From contig JAISKB010000012.1 of assembly GCA_031261085.1 (NCBI GenBank), positions 1 to 64,000 on the forward strand: a stretch of DNA of 64,000 bases, in the 5' to 3' direction. The position numbers were made by a program, and so were the translations under genes. The stretch is from Christensenellaceae bacterium. GTDB taxonomy: Bacteria; Bacillota; Clostridia; Christensenellales; CAG-138. A model generated the notes under the pieces. That model saw nothing but the letters and a program-made list of their open reading frames with translations, ran no database searches and was not told where the DNA came from. Positions 39,902 through 48,451 of this stretch are shown in pieces. Positions within the stretch are counted from its first letter, which is position 1; every line of letters begins with the position of its first letter.

Positions 39902-40656
39902 TTACCAAGCGCATCATACCCTGCCTGGATGTGCGGGAGGGCCGGGTGGTAAAGGGCGTCCATTTCGAGGGCCTGCAGGATATATCCTCCCCGGTGGAAT
40001 TGGCGGGGTACTACAGCCGCCACGGCGCCGATGAACTGGTGTTTTACGACATCACGGCCTCGGTGGAGGGGCGCGCGCTGTTTGTGGGCGTGCTGCGCGA
40101 GGTGGCGCAAAGGGTGTTTATACCCCTCACGGTGGGGGGCGGCATAAACGGCGTGGAGGATTTTGACCGCGTGCTGCATGCCGGGGCGGATAAGGTCAGC
40201 GTAAATTCCGGCGCCATCCGCAACCCCGACCTCATCGCACAGGCGGCCAAAAAGTATGGCGACCAGTGCGTGGTGCTCTCGGTGGATGCAAAGAGGGTAA
40301 ACGGGGGCTTCCGCGTGTTTGCCAAGGGCGGGCGGGAGGATACCGGCTTGGATGCCATAGATTGGATACGCAGGGGCGTTGGCTTGGGCGCGGGGGAAAT
40401 CGTACTCAATTCCATCGATACCGATGGCGTGAAGCGCGGGTTCGATCTGGAGATGCTCTCGGCGGTTTGCGAGGCGGTGCGGGTGCCCGTCATCGCTTCG
40501 GGCGGCGCGGGGAGCATGGCGCATTTCACACAGCTGTTTCAAACCCTGCCCAAGGTGGATGCCGGGCTGGCCGCCAGCATATTCCACTTTGGCGAGGTGA
40601 AAATACCCGATTTAAAGCGGGAACTGGCCGCGCAGGGCATAAACGTGAGGCTGTAG
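39898..40656 (+). CDS. hisF: Imidazole glycerol phosphate synthase, cyclase subunit
   Basis: KRIIPCLDVREGRVVKGVHFEGL; PVIASGGAGSMAHF. Confidence 0.97.
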   Translation: MITKRIIPCLDVREGRVVKGVHFEGLQDISSPVELAGYYSRHGADELVFYDITASVEGRALFVGVLREVAQRVFIPLTVGGGINGVEDFDRVLHAGADKVSVNSGAIRNPDLIAQAAKKYGDQCVVLSVDAKRVNGGFRVFAKGGREDTGLDAIDWIRRGVGLGAGEIVLNSIDTDGVKRGFDLEMLSAVCEAVRVPVIASGGAGSMAHFTQLFQTLPKVDAGLAASIFHFGEVKIPDLKRELAAQGINVRL

Positions 40657-40670
40657 CGCAGGCCGCGGTA

Positions 40671-40722
40671 AAATAATCAATAACAATTAACAATAACAAT
40701 AACGAATAACAATAACGAAGGA
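40671..40722 (+). repeat. Degenerate AATAAC/ACGAATAAC low-complexity tract in his operon
   Basis: taaaataatcaataacaattaacaataacaataacgaataacaataacgaagg. Confidence 0.7.
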
Positions 40723-40734
40723 AGGAACCGACCG

Positions 40735-41388
40735 ATGCTGCAAGCCGATCAACTCAAATTTGACGCGCAGGGGCTTATACCTGCCATCGTGGTGGATGCC
40801 GGGAGCCGCGCCGTGCTCACACTGGCCTATATGAACCGTGAAAGCCTGGAGATTAGCCTAAAGGAGGGGCGCACCTGCTTTTGGTCCCGCTCGCGGCAGC
40901 AGCTTTGGCGCAAGGGCGAAAGCTCGGGCAACGTGCAGCATATACTCCGCATCGTGGCGGATTGCGACCGCGACGCGCTGTGCGTATACGTCCGCAAGGA
41001 GGGGCCCGCCTGCCACCTGGGCACGGATTCCTGCTTTGGCGCGCCCGTGTACGAGAGCGACACAGAGCCCGAGCCCTTCAGCCTAAGCGGGCTGGCGGCG
41101 CTGATTGAGGGCCGCAAAACCAACCCGCAGGAGGGTTCCTATACCACCTATCTGTTCGATAAGGGGCTGGATAAAATACTCAAGAAAATAGGCGAGGAAG
41201 CCACCGAGGTGGTGCTGGCGGGCAAGGCGCAGGATAAGGCCGAAACCATATACGAAATAGCCGACCTTGCCTACCATGTGCTGGTGCTCATGTGCGAGGC
41301 GGGCATTTCGCTGCAGGATATCGAGCAGGAGCTTGCGGCGCGGCATGTGATCGATAAAAAAACCAAGCAGGAGAAGATGACTCCATGA
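40735..41388 (+). CDS. hisIE: Bifunctional phosphoribosyl-AMP cyclohydrolase/phosphoribosyl-ATP pyrophosphatase
   Basis: TLAYMNRESLEISLKEGRTCFWSRSRQQLWRKGESSGN; KKIGEEATEVVLAGK. Confidence 0.96.
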   Translation: MLQADQLKFDAQGLIPAIVVDAGSRAVLTLAYMNRESLEISLKEGRTCFWSRSRQQLWRKGESSGNVQHILRIVADCDRDALCVYVRKEGPACHLGTDSCFGAPVYESDTEPEPFSLSGLAALIEGRKTNPQEGSYTTYLFDKGLDKILKKIGEEATEVVLAGKAQDKAETIYEIADLAYHVLVLMCEAGISLQDIEQELAARHVIDKKTKQEKMTP

Positions 41389-42203
41389 CCTTCTATGGTG
41401 ATTTTCATACCCACACCAGCTATAGCGATGGCGAAAACACCCCGCGCGAGATGGCGGAGAGCGCGTGTACAATGGGGTTATCCGCGCTGGGCATTACAGA
41501 CCATGCCTACGCGCTCTGCGATGAGGATTGCTGTATACCGCAAAGCGCCGTGCGGCCGCGTTACGATGCCCTGCGCGCGCTGCAGCGCGAATATGCGGAT
41601 AGGCTGGCGATAGGGTGCGGCATCGAGCAGGATGTCTGCGGCGCGTTCGACGCGCTGCCCTACGATTACCGCATCACCTCCATGCACTATTTATGCTGGG
41701 AGGGCGCCTATATTTGCGTGGAGGATACGCCGGCGCGCTTGCAAGCGGGCATACAGGCCTGCTTTGGCGGGGACGCTTACGCGTTTGTTAAGGCGTATTA
41801 CGCGCGGCTCGCCGAGGCGCTGCCCGCATTTCCCACGGATATCGTGGGGCATTTTGATGTGCTCACCAAGTTTAACGGGCAGGGCGCCTTTTTTGATGAA
41901 AGCGATGCGCGCTACCGCCGCGCTGCGCTCGAAGCGCTGCATGCCGTGCTGCAAACGCACCGCCTGTTCGAGGTGAATACCGGCGCGTGGGTGCACGGCT
42001 ACCGAAGTGAGCCGTATCCCGCCGCGTTTTTGCTGCGCGCGCTGTACCAAGCGGGCGGCGAGGTGATACTCAGCAGCGACAGCCACAGCGCCTTGGGTAT
42101 AGCGGGCGGCTTTGCCGATGCGGCGGCGCTGTGCAGGGCCTGCGGCTTCCGCTATGCCAAGGTGTTTACGCAGGCCGGTTTTAAGGATGTGCCGCTGGGG
42201 TGA
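41385..42203 (+). CDS. hisJ: PHP-type histidinol-phosphatase
   Basis: GDFHTHTSYSDGENTPREMAE; location at end of his operon. Confidence 0.88.
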   Translation: MTFYGDFHTHTSYSDGENTPREMAESACTMGLSALGITDHAYALCDEDCCIPQSAVRPRYDALRALQREYADRLAIGCGIEQDVCGAFDALPYDYRITSMHYLCWEGAYICVEDTPARLQAGIQACFGGDAYAFVKAYYARLAEALPAFPTDIVGHFDVLTKFNGQGAFFDESDARYRRAALEALHAVLQTHRLFEVNTGAWVHGYRSEPYPAAFLLRALYQAGGEVILSSDSHSALGIAGGFADAAALCRACGFRYAKVFTQAGFKDVPLG

Positions 42204-42220
42204 AATGGCTTTTAAAGCGA

Positions 42221-42252
42221 ACGGCCCCGCAAGCTGCAGCCTGCGGGGCCGT
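42221..42252 (+). terminator. Terminator after his operon
   Basis: ACGGCCCCGCA...TGCGGGGCCGT hairpin. Confidence 0.7.
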
Positions 42253-42282
42253 TGGTTTATAAGCGTAAAGAGCTGCGCATCG

Positions 42283-42555
42283 CTATAGGGCAGGCAGAAT
42301 CATGGGCAAAACGACCACTCCAAAGAGAATGATTAGAACGCTTGCGATGCCGATCAAGACCCGCCGGGTTTTGCGGCTCCCGTTGCGCAGAAAAAAACTG
42401 AACAGGCCGGCTCTCCTCGGCGCGGCGTGCTTTTCACCCACCACCCATTGCCAGTCGAAAATAGCGCCGAGCAAAAGCAGCCCGCCCAGCATCGCCAAAA
42501 CCAATCCGGGGTATGTAAAGAGGAAGGTTTCTACCTTTTGCCCGATTGCTTCCAT
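42283..42555 (-). CDS. Small two-TM membrane protein; tentatively Imm17-like
   Basis: Two hydrophobic segments with GAIFDWQWV between; family assignment from memory only. Confidence 0.45.
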   Translation of the reverse strand: MEAIGQKVETFLFTYPGLVLAMLGGLLLLGAIFDWQWVVGEKHAAPRRAGLFSFFLRNGSRKTRRVLIGIASVLIILFGVVVLPMILPAL

Positions 42556-42567
42556 AGGCGGCCCCCG

Positions 42568-43317
42568 TTACACATAATAAGGTGCGGCGATGACGGTCAA
42601 TTCCGTATCCCGGTTTACTTTCGGTTCCTGCGTCAGCAAAAACGGGACGATTTTGTCGTTGGGTAGGAACGTTTTCGGGAGCGCCTTGGCGCCTTCGAAG
42701 GTATAGGTGACGCACCATGTCCTCCCGCCGGGGGCTATGGATTCACCCACGGGGAAGCTAAAGCGGCTGGTCGAATTTTTTAGATGCGCAATAAGGTCCT
42801 TCATATCCTTTGGCACCTCCGCGCTGTTTTTAAGCGCGGCGACCTTTTCGGCTACGTCGGTTAGGTATGCGGCATCGCGCATGTGTTCGTCGAGGGCGAT
42901 GATAAACACGGCGCCCACCTTAGCCGATGGGCTAGGCTTCCCCTGCGCCGCGCCGGCCGGGCCATAATCCCAGTCGATCGGTTTCCACAGCCAGCCGTTC
43001 GCCTCCACCACCGCGCCGTAAACGAGCGGGGCGCTCATATACTTTTCTTCCCATTTCACGCGCCCAACCAGGGGCGGCTTACCGGCGCAGGCGCGCATAA
43101 AATCATCGTTTACATCGCGCGGCGTTTCGGCATAGGGCGCCAGCCTTTCTAAATGGGTGATGTTGACAAGCGCCTGCTGTTTCTTTTCCAGCAATTCAAT
43201 CATGTATTGCTTCAGCTCTTGATATTTCGGGTTGTCGTCCAACTCGTTGATTGAGTTTTCGAGCGCTTGGATGGACATAGCCTGAACACCCTTTTTTTGT
43301 AAACCACTCAGTGCCAT
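42568..43317 (-). CDS. Uncharacterised protein, translationally adjacent to 42283..42555
   Basis: RBS aggag before ATG at 43317; no recognised family. Confidence 0.5.
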   Translation of the reverse strand: MALSGLQKKGVQAMSIQALENSINELDDNPKYQELKQYMIELLEKKQQALVNITHLERLAPYAETPRDVNDDFMRACAGKPPLVGRVKWEEKYMSAPLVYGAVVEANGWLWKPIDWDYGPAGAAQGKPSPSAKVGAVFIIALDEHMRDAAYLTDVAEKVAALKNSAEVPKDMKDLIAHLKNSTSRFSFPVGESIAPGGRTWCVTYTFEGAKALPKTFLPNDKIVPFLLTQEPKVNRDTELTVIAAPYYV

Positions 43318-43480
43318 ATGTATGCAGCTCCTCATTTTATTTTTTTGTGTAATTCTCTAAAATTTGTATATAAATGTATTTTATTATTATAACAAAAAAT
43401 AACATATAACGCAATTGAAAGCGAAGCATGGTCACATATACCGGCATCAAAATCGCCTTTCCTGCTGCCAAAACGCAAAA

Positions 43481-43510
43481 GCAGGCGCGCCCCCATGGAG
43501 CGCGCCTGTT
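43481..43510 (-). terminator. Terminator of phage-derived operon
   Basis: AGGCGCGC...GCGCGCCT hairpin followed on the minus strand by gcttttgcgtttt. Confidence 0.65.
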
Positions 43511-43546
43511 TTAAGCTGTTCGTTACTATTTATTGCTATTCGTTAC

Positions 43547-43963
43547 TTACTTCGCGTCCACATCCGATTCCTGCAGCTTGGTGAGCATGCTGCGCAGCGG
43601 CGCGGGCAGGGGCAGGCCGATTTTACCCGCGTTTTCGAGTATGGAAAACCCTTCGTTTGCGATGTAGAACATGCATACCGCCGCGCGAATCGCCCCGTGG
43701 GTGCTGGGTACCAGCTGGTCGAGCAGGGCGGAGAGCGCCACCATCGCAAATATAAACACCTTTTTGAGCAGCCCCATAAACCCCACGCCGGAATCCAGGC
43801 ACTTGCACACCGCCGCGCCGATGATGCCCGTGATGTAATCGAGGCATACGACGCAGAGCAGCACCATGATGGAAGCGTCCCATGGGCCGAATAAATAGGC
43901 GAATAGGCCGCCCAGGGCGGCGGGGATACCCTTTGTCAAAAGCATAGTCATATTTTGATTCAT
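43547..43963 (-). CDS. Phage holin family protein (toxin-secretion/phage-lysis holin type)
   Basis: GPWDASIMVLLCVVCLDYITGIIGAAV...LLKKVFIFAMVALSALLDQLV; IANEGFSILENAGKIGLPLP. Confidence 0.88.
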   Translation of the reverse strand: MNQNMTMLLTKGIPAALGGLFAYLFGPWDASIMVLLCVVCLDYITGIIGAAVCKCLDSGVGFMGLLKKVFIFAMVALSALLDQLVPSTHGAIRAAVCMFYIANEGFSILENAGKIGLPLPAPLRSMLTKLQESDVDAK

Positions 43964-43981
43964 ATGCGAATTCCCTCCTTA

Positions 43982-44764
43982 TTATGCGTGTGCGGCGGAA
44001 CCCTCCGCCTTTTTTAGGTATGCATCCGTGCACCAGCCCCGGATATAGCCGCCGTCCGCCCGCTGTATCACCTCGGCCCAGCCCAGCGCAAAGCCCAGCG
44101 CGAGCACCGTTTCGCCCCTGCTTACCCGCCCGCTTATTTCCCCCTCGAGCGAGGGCTGCGCGCGCAGGTTCACATAGGTGGCGCCCGCGTAGGCATATAG
44201 CGCGGGCAGCGCGGGGGGCAAGGCGGTGGGCGGGGCGGGCGGGGCGGGCGGTGTCCCTTCGGATGCGAACAGCTTGAGCCGGCCATAGCGGTTCCAATAG
44301 CTGGGGCCAGAAGCATCGAGCGCGCGCTGTACCACGCCATCATCCCGCCCCTTGGCCTCCACAACCTGCCCCGCGCCGATGTAGGTCCCCACATGGTATA
44401 TCTTTTGCCCGTCATGGCGGAACACGAGGTCGCCCGGGCTAAGGGCATCGCGGGTGAGCAGGGGCAGGCAGGCAGCATACAGCCCCCGGCTGGATAGATC
44501 CTGCTTGGCCAAACCGCTATCCTGCAAAAAGCGCACGATCAGCCCGCTGCAATCATAGGCATATAGCGGGGATATCCCTTTGGCCGCTTGCTTCTTCCAA
44601 AACGCGATGGCGCGGCTTGCGTTTTCTTCGCTGGTTTCGCGCTTGCGTATCCATGCTTCGGAGATGTCGCTTTCGCCCTGCGCGCCCCACACATAGATGC
44701 AGCCTACGCGCGCGCGCAGGTAGTCGATAAACGCCGCGATGCGGGCAGCTCCTATATCCGCCAT
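43982..44764 (-). CDS. NlpC/P60 endolysin with C-terminal SH3-like domain
   Basis: YAYDCSGLIVRFLQDSG; DLVFRHDGQKIYHVGTYIGAGQVVEAKG; C-terminal VNLRAQPSLEGEISGRVSRGETV. Confidence 0.88.
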   Translation of the reverse strand: MADIGAARIAAFIDYLRARVGCIYVWGAQGESDISEAWIRKRETSEENASRAIAFWKKQAAKGISPLYAYDCSGLIVRFLQDSGLAKQDLSSRGLYAACLPLLTRDALSPGDLVFRHDGQKIYHVGTYIGAGQVVEAKGRDDGVVQRALDASGPSYWNRYGRLKLFASEGTPPAPPAPPTALPPALPALYAYAGATYVNLRAQPSLEGEISGRVSRGETVLALGFALGWAEVIQRADGGYIRGWCTDAYLKKAEGSAAHA

Positions 44765-44765
44765 A

Positions 44766-45914
44766 TCACACCTCCCACAGCTCCAGCGTGGTGCCGGGGT
44801 AAAAGGCGGCGGCGTCCGAAAGATACAGCGCGCCCACCTGATCGGGCAGCGATACGAACGCGCCGCCGGTGCGCTCGTAGCAGGCCTTGCCCAGGGCCGA
44901 GGAATATCCCACGCCCTGCATATAGCCCAGCGCCCTGCCCAGGCCGAAGGTCAGTTCGGCGTAATAGGCGTTTTGCGTGTAATATTGCGCGGTGGCGTCG
45001 TTCATGTAGATGTTGGGGCCCGGCGCGGTGGTGGGGCGGGTGTAGGAAAGGAAGCTGGCGGCGCTGTGCAGGCCTTCCCCCTGCATATAATCGCCCAGGG
45101 CGAGTATGGAGCGGCCTGTGGACTTGCGCCCTTCCACCACCAGCCGGTATGCTTTGCTAAGCGGGGTGAGCGCCAAATCGTACCATCCGCAGGGCGCGGC
45201 CACGATAAAATCCAGCTTGGCAAGGTCGGTATTGGCGTTGGCGGCATACGAGAGTATGTTGGACGTGCCGCTGCTGGATTTAAAGGCGAAGGTCGTTGCG
45301 CTCAGCACGCTGACGCGGGCAAGCTCATAGGCGCGCAGCTCCTGCGGCATCAGCTGGTAGCAGTCGGCGCTTAGGTACTGCTGCTTTACGAAGGGCTGCA
45401 GCAGCTGCCCCTCGGTTAGCCCGTGCGGCGCGGCGCAGGTGAATATGCCGGTGCTCGAATCCAACGTGACGGGGGGCAGCACGGCGGGGGCTAAGGTAAG
45501 GCGGCGCAGCAGCGTGCCCCGGCCATCCCGCCCATCGGGTATATCGAAGCTCTGCGTGCCGTTTTGGTCGGTCAGTGAAAGCGTGTGCCCGCCCGCCGTC
45601 TGCGCAACCGCGATGGTGGGGCTGTAGCCGTCCGCTCCGTCCGCACCATCCGCGCCATCGGCTCCGGCGGGGCCTTGCAGCGCGCCGCCGTTTAGCGCGG
45701 GCTCCAAATAATCGGCCGCGCTGTCCGCCCGGTCGGCGGCGCTTTGGGCTGCGGCGCAGGCCTCTTGCAGCGCCGCGTAAAGCGCCTCGCCGGTATCCGG
45801 CGTGAGCACCAGGTCGTGCGCGCCGATTTGCCCGTTTGCCGCGGCTTGCAGCCGGGCTTCCTCACTGGGGAACACATGCATGGTCATGTGGTGCAGGTCG
45901 TGTGTTACTGCCAT
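44766..45914 (-). CDS. Phage fiber/accessory-like protein with short collagen-like segment
   Basis: GPAGADGADGADGADGYSP; between capsid and lysis genes. Confidence 0.55.
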   Translation of the reverse strand: MAVTHDLHHMTMHVFPSEEARLQAAANGQIGAHDLVLTPDTGEALYAALQEACAAAQSAADRADSAADYLEPALNGGALQGPAGADGADGADGADGYSPTIAVAQTAGGHTLSLTDQNGTQSFDIPDGRDGRGTLLRRLTLAPAVLPPVTLDSSTGIFTCAAPHGLTEGQLLQPFVKQQYLSADCYQLMPQELRAYELARVSVLSATTFAFKSSSGTSNILSYAANANTDLAKLDFIVAAPCGWYDLALTPLSKAYRLVVEGRKSTGRSILALGDYMQGEGLHSAASFLSYTRPTTAPGPNIYMNDATAQYYTQNAYYAELTFGLGRALGYMQGVGYSSALGKACYERTGGAFVSLPDQVGALYLSDAAAFYPGTTLELWEV

Positions 45915-46246
45915 TGCTTTTTCACCCCCAATATGGTGCATTCCAGCGCGGCGGGCGCCCCGGCGCTCATGCCCTGTGCAAGCAGCACCAGCGTATCCTC
46001 CCTCAGGTCGTATAAGCGGGTTTGCGCGCTGGCGTCAAGGCTAACCCGCATCGTGAAGTCGCCGGTTTGATCCGCCCGGTAATAGGCGCAAAGCTCGGCG
46101 CCGCCGGCATAGGAGGTTCGCAAAAAAACCGCCAGCGGCTCCACGGTGAGCGGCATATATATGTATTGCGCCGCCGTAAGGTTTGGGTAGGTGTTGGATG
46201 TGATTTGCAGCTCCATTTCGGAGCCGCAGGTCATGTTGAACAGCAT
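45905..46246 (-). CDS. Phage-cluster hypothetical protein (113 aa)
   Basis: Overlapping start/stop with neighbours. Confidence 0.6.
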   Translation of the reverse strand: MLFNMTCGSEMELQITSNTYPNLTAAQYIYMPLTVEPLAVFLRTSYAGGAELCAYYRADQTGDFTMRVSLDASAQTRLYDLREDTLVLLAQGMSAGAPAALECTILGVKKQWQ

Positions 46247-46252
46247 TGTGCT

Positions 46253-46405
46253 TCACCCCATTATCAAAAGATTGACCTCCAGCTCCATAGTAGGGAGCTT
46301 TTTGGCCGAAAACGTGAGCGCGCCCCAGCCCTGCAGCGCGCAGTGCACCCGCGCGGCCAAGCCACCCTGCAGGCGGTCTATCTCCTGGTCTGTAATGTAA
46401 TGCAT
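46253..46405 (-). CDS. Phage-cluster small protein (50 aa), absent from the ORF track
   Basis: Manual minus-strand reading: MHYITDQEIDRLQGGLAARVHCALQGWGALTFSAKKLPTMELEVNLLIMG*. Confidence 0.5.
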   Translation of the reverse strand: MHYITDQEIDRLQGGLAARVHCALQGWGALTFSAKKLPTMELEVNLLIMG

Positions 46406-46476
46406 ACTATACGCTCCTTTTTGCGTTGTGCTGCCCCGCAGGCAAAGCGGGAAGCCCTGCCCGCGGGGCGCTTGCG

Positions 46477-47676
46477 TTATGCGCTTACGGCGTGCTCAAT
46501 GCGAAGCAGCCACAGGTCGTTTAGGATGGTTGCGGTGTAGGCGGCCACCTTGGCGCCCACGGTCGCGCGCTGGTTGAGCGGGTCCTGCGTGCCGGCGCTG
46601 CCGTGCGGCTTGATGATGATTTGCAGCGCGCCGCTGCCCGCCACATCCACGATGCCATAGGCATCCTTGCCGAACACCAGCGTGCTGTGCACATCCATAG
46701 CGGTTTTGGCGGCGGCGTCCACGGCGCCCGCGTCCTCGCTGTATACGATGGCGTTTGCGGCCAGGCTGGCCGTGGCCGAAAGCGTGACGGTGTTGGTGCC
46801 TGGGTTAAAGCCCGCCACGGTGAGGGAGGCGGCGCCGACCTTGATGGGGTTGCCGCTCTGGCTCAAATACGCGGCCTCGGCCTCGGTGGCGGGGCTGTTT
46901 AGCACGAAGGTGGCGCTGTTGGTGGTGGCGGTTTTTACGGTGTTGTGCACGCTCTGGCGGAACACCTTCGCTTCGGTGGATTCCACGAACACCACGCCAA
47001 ACAGGCGGCCTATTTCGCCGCTGTAGATGGCTTCGGCATTGGAATATTTGGCCACATCCTGCCACAGCGGGTCGTTCTGCAGGTCGTAGGTGGCATCCGG
47101 CGAGCAGATGCACAAAAAGTGCGGCTTGCGCTCCTCCTCGCAAAAGGGGCGGGCCTTGGCGCGCTTGAGCGTGCGCACCGCCTTGCGGATTTCGTTGACG
47201 GTGAGCTTATCCTCGGCGGTGAGCCCGGTGCGGGCGCTTTTGCCGCCCGCGCGCTGCACGTTGTTGCCCGCGTTGAGCGCATCCCGCGTCACCCATTCCA
47301 CCACGGTGCCCAGCTGCTCGCCCAGCAGCTCCGCGCTTTCAGAAATCACCTGGTCGTAGGCGGTCATGTCCAACAGGTCGCTCACCTCGACATAGGCGCC
47401 ATACTGGCTCACCAGCGCTTCCACATTGCTTTGCGAAAGCGCCTGCCCGCTGGGGGTTATGCCCTCCTCGAGCGCGGTCATGGCGTCGCCGGCGTCAAAC
47501 AGGTTCCAGCGGCGGAATTCCACCCGCTTGCCGCTGTTGCGGGGGATGGGGCGCATCTGCCCGAATTTGGCGTGCACAAAACGGGTGCGCGCGCTTTCGA
47601 GCAGCTGCCGGTCGTAAAACTTCTTATCGAGATAGGTGATGTCGGCGGTGTTGTTGGTTGTGTTGGTCATATGCAT
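46477..47676 (-). CDS. N4-gp56-family-like major capsid protein
   Basis: DKKFYDRQLLESARTRFVHAKFGQMRPIPRNSGKRVEFRRWNLFDAGDAMTALEEGITPSGQALS. Confidence 0.82.
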   Translation of the reverse strand: MHMTNTTNNTADITYLDKKFYDRQLLESARTRFVHAKFGQMRPIPRNSGKRVEFRRWNLFDAGDAMTALEEGITPSGQALSQSNVEALVSQYGAYVEVSDLLDMTAYDQVISESAELLGEQLGTVVEWVTRDALNAGNNVQRAGGKSARTGLTAEDKLTVNEIRKAVRTLKRAKARPFCEEERKPHFLCICSPDATYDLQNDPLWQDVAKYSNAEAIYSGEIGRLFGVVFVESTEAKVFRQSVHNTVKTATTNSATFVLNSPATEAEAAYLSQSGNPIKVGAASLTVAGFNPGTNTVTLSATASLAANAIVYSEDAGAVDAAAKTAMDVHSTLVFGKDAYGIVDVAGSGALQIIIKPHGSAGTQDPLNQRATVGAKVAAYTATILNDLWLLRIEHAVSA

Positions 47677-47697
47677 TTCTCCTTTCGGTCGGGTGGT

Positions 47698-48258
47698 TTA
47701 CAGGGGGGCGCGGCGCCCTTGGGCCGCCGCTTGCTCCAGCCGCTTTTTTATCTGCGCAAACTGGGAGCTGCTCATGCTCGCATAGTCGGCCGGGGCGCCG
47801 CCGGGCGTGCCGGTGCGCACAGGCAGGGGCAGGCTGCGGCGGGCACGCAGCTTTTCGAGCATATCCTCCCCGCCGATGCGGCGTTCCCGCTCGGCGGCTT
47901 CACCGGCGGCGCGCTCGGCATGATACAGGCGCACGGCGGCAGGGGCCGGCATTTCATAGAGCAGCTGTACGAAGGCGGCGTCCGCAAGGTAGCTGTCCAC
48001 ATCCGTCAGTTGCCCCTGGGCCTGCAGCGCGATAAGGTCGCTGGCCGCGCGGGCGCAAAGCGCCTCGGCCCCGCCGGGGGCATGCCCGCCCAGCAGCAGC
48101 GCCGCGGCCTGCGCCTCTTCCACCCCGGCTTCGTCGCACAGGCATTGGATCAATTGCCGCCCTATGGCATAAGCCGGCTCCTCCGTAATCAGCGAGGCCA
48201 GCATCTGCGCCAGTGGATCCGTCTCCTCGGGCGGCAAGGGGGTGTTTGTAAAATCCAT
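47698..48258 (-). CDS. Probable phage scaffold-like protein
   Basis: Acidic, Ala/Gln-rich helical sequence immediately upstream of the capsid gene. Confidence 0.45.
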   Translation of the reverse strand: MDFTNTPLPPEETDPLAQMLASLITEEPAYAIGRQLIQCLCDEAGVEEAQAAALLLGGHAPGGAEALCARAASDLIALQAQGQLTDVDSYLADAAFVQLLYEMPAPAAVRLYHAERAAGEAAERERRIGGEDMLEKLRARRSLPLPVRTGTPGGAPADYASMSSSQFAQIKKRLEQAAAQGRRAPL

Positions 48259-48451
48259 CGCTCTCCTCTCATAAAAAAACACCCCGCAAAGGGTGTTCTT
48301 CGGTTGCCTGTTTCGGCCAGGCGCGCCAAGTATTGCGCAAGGCGGCCGCGGGGTTTCACCCGCGGCCGCCTTGCCACCTATTGAGCATATCAGAACAATC
48401 GCCTGGGGTAAAGTGCAAACGCCGGGCGATATTTTTGCACGCGCCGCGCGT

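Noticed and set aside
40671-40722. Possible CRISPR or further copy of the regulator box (contains GAATAAC)
   Set aside because: No spacer/repeat regularity, and the left half-site of the 25-bp box is absent; better explained as low-complexity sequence.
46945-48384. 479-aa plus-strand ORF opposite capsid/scaffold genes
   Set aside because: Composition typical of antisense GC-rich ORFs; the minus-strand proteins match phage families and have coupled starts.
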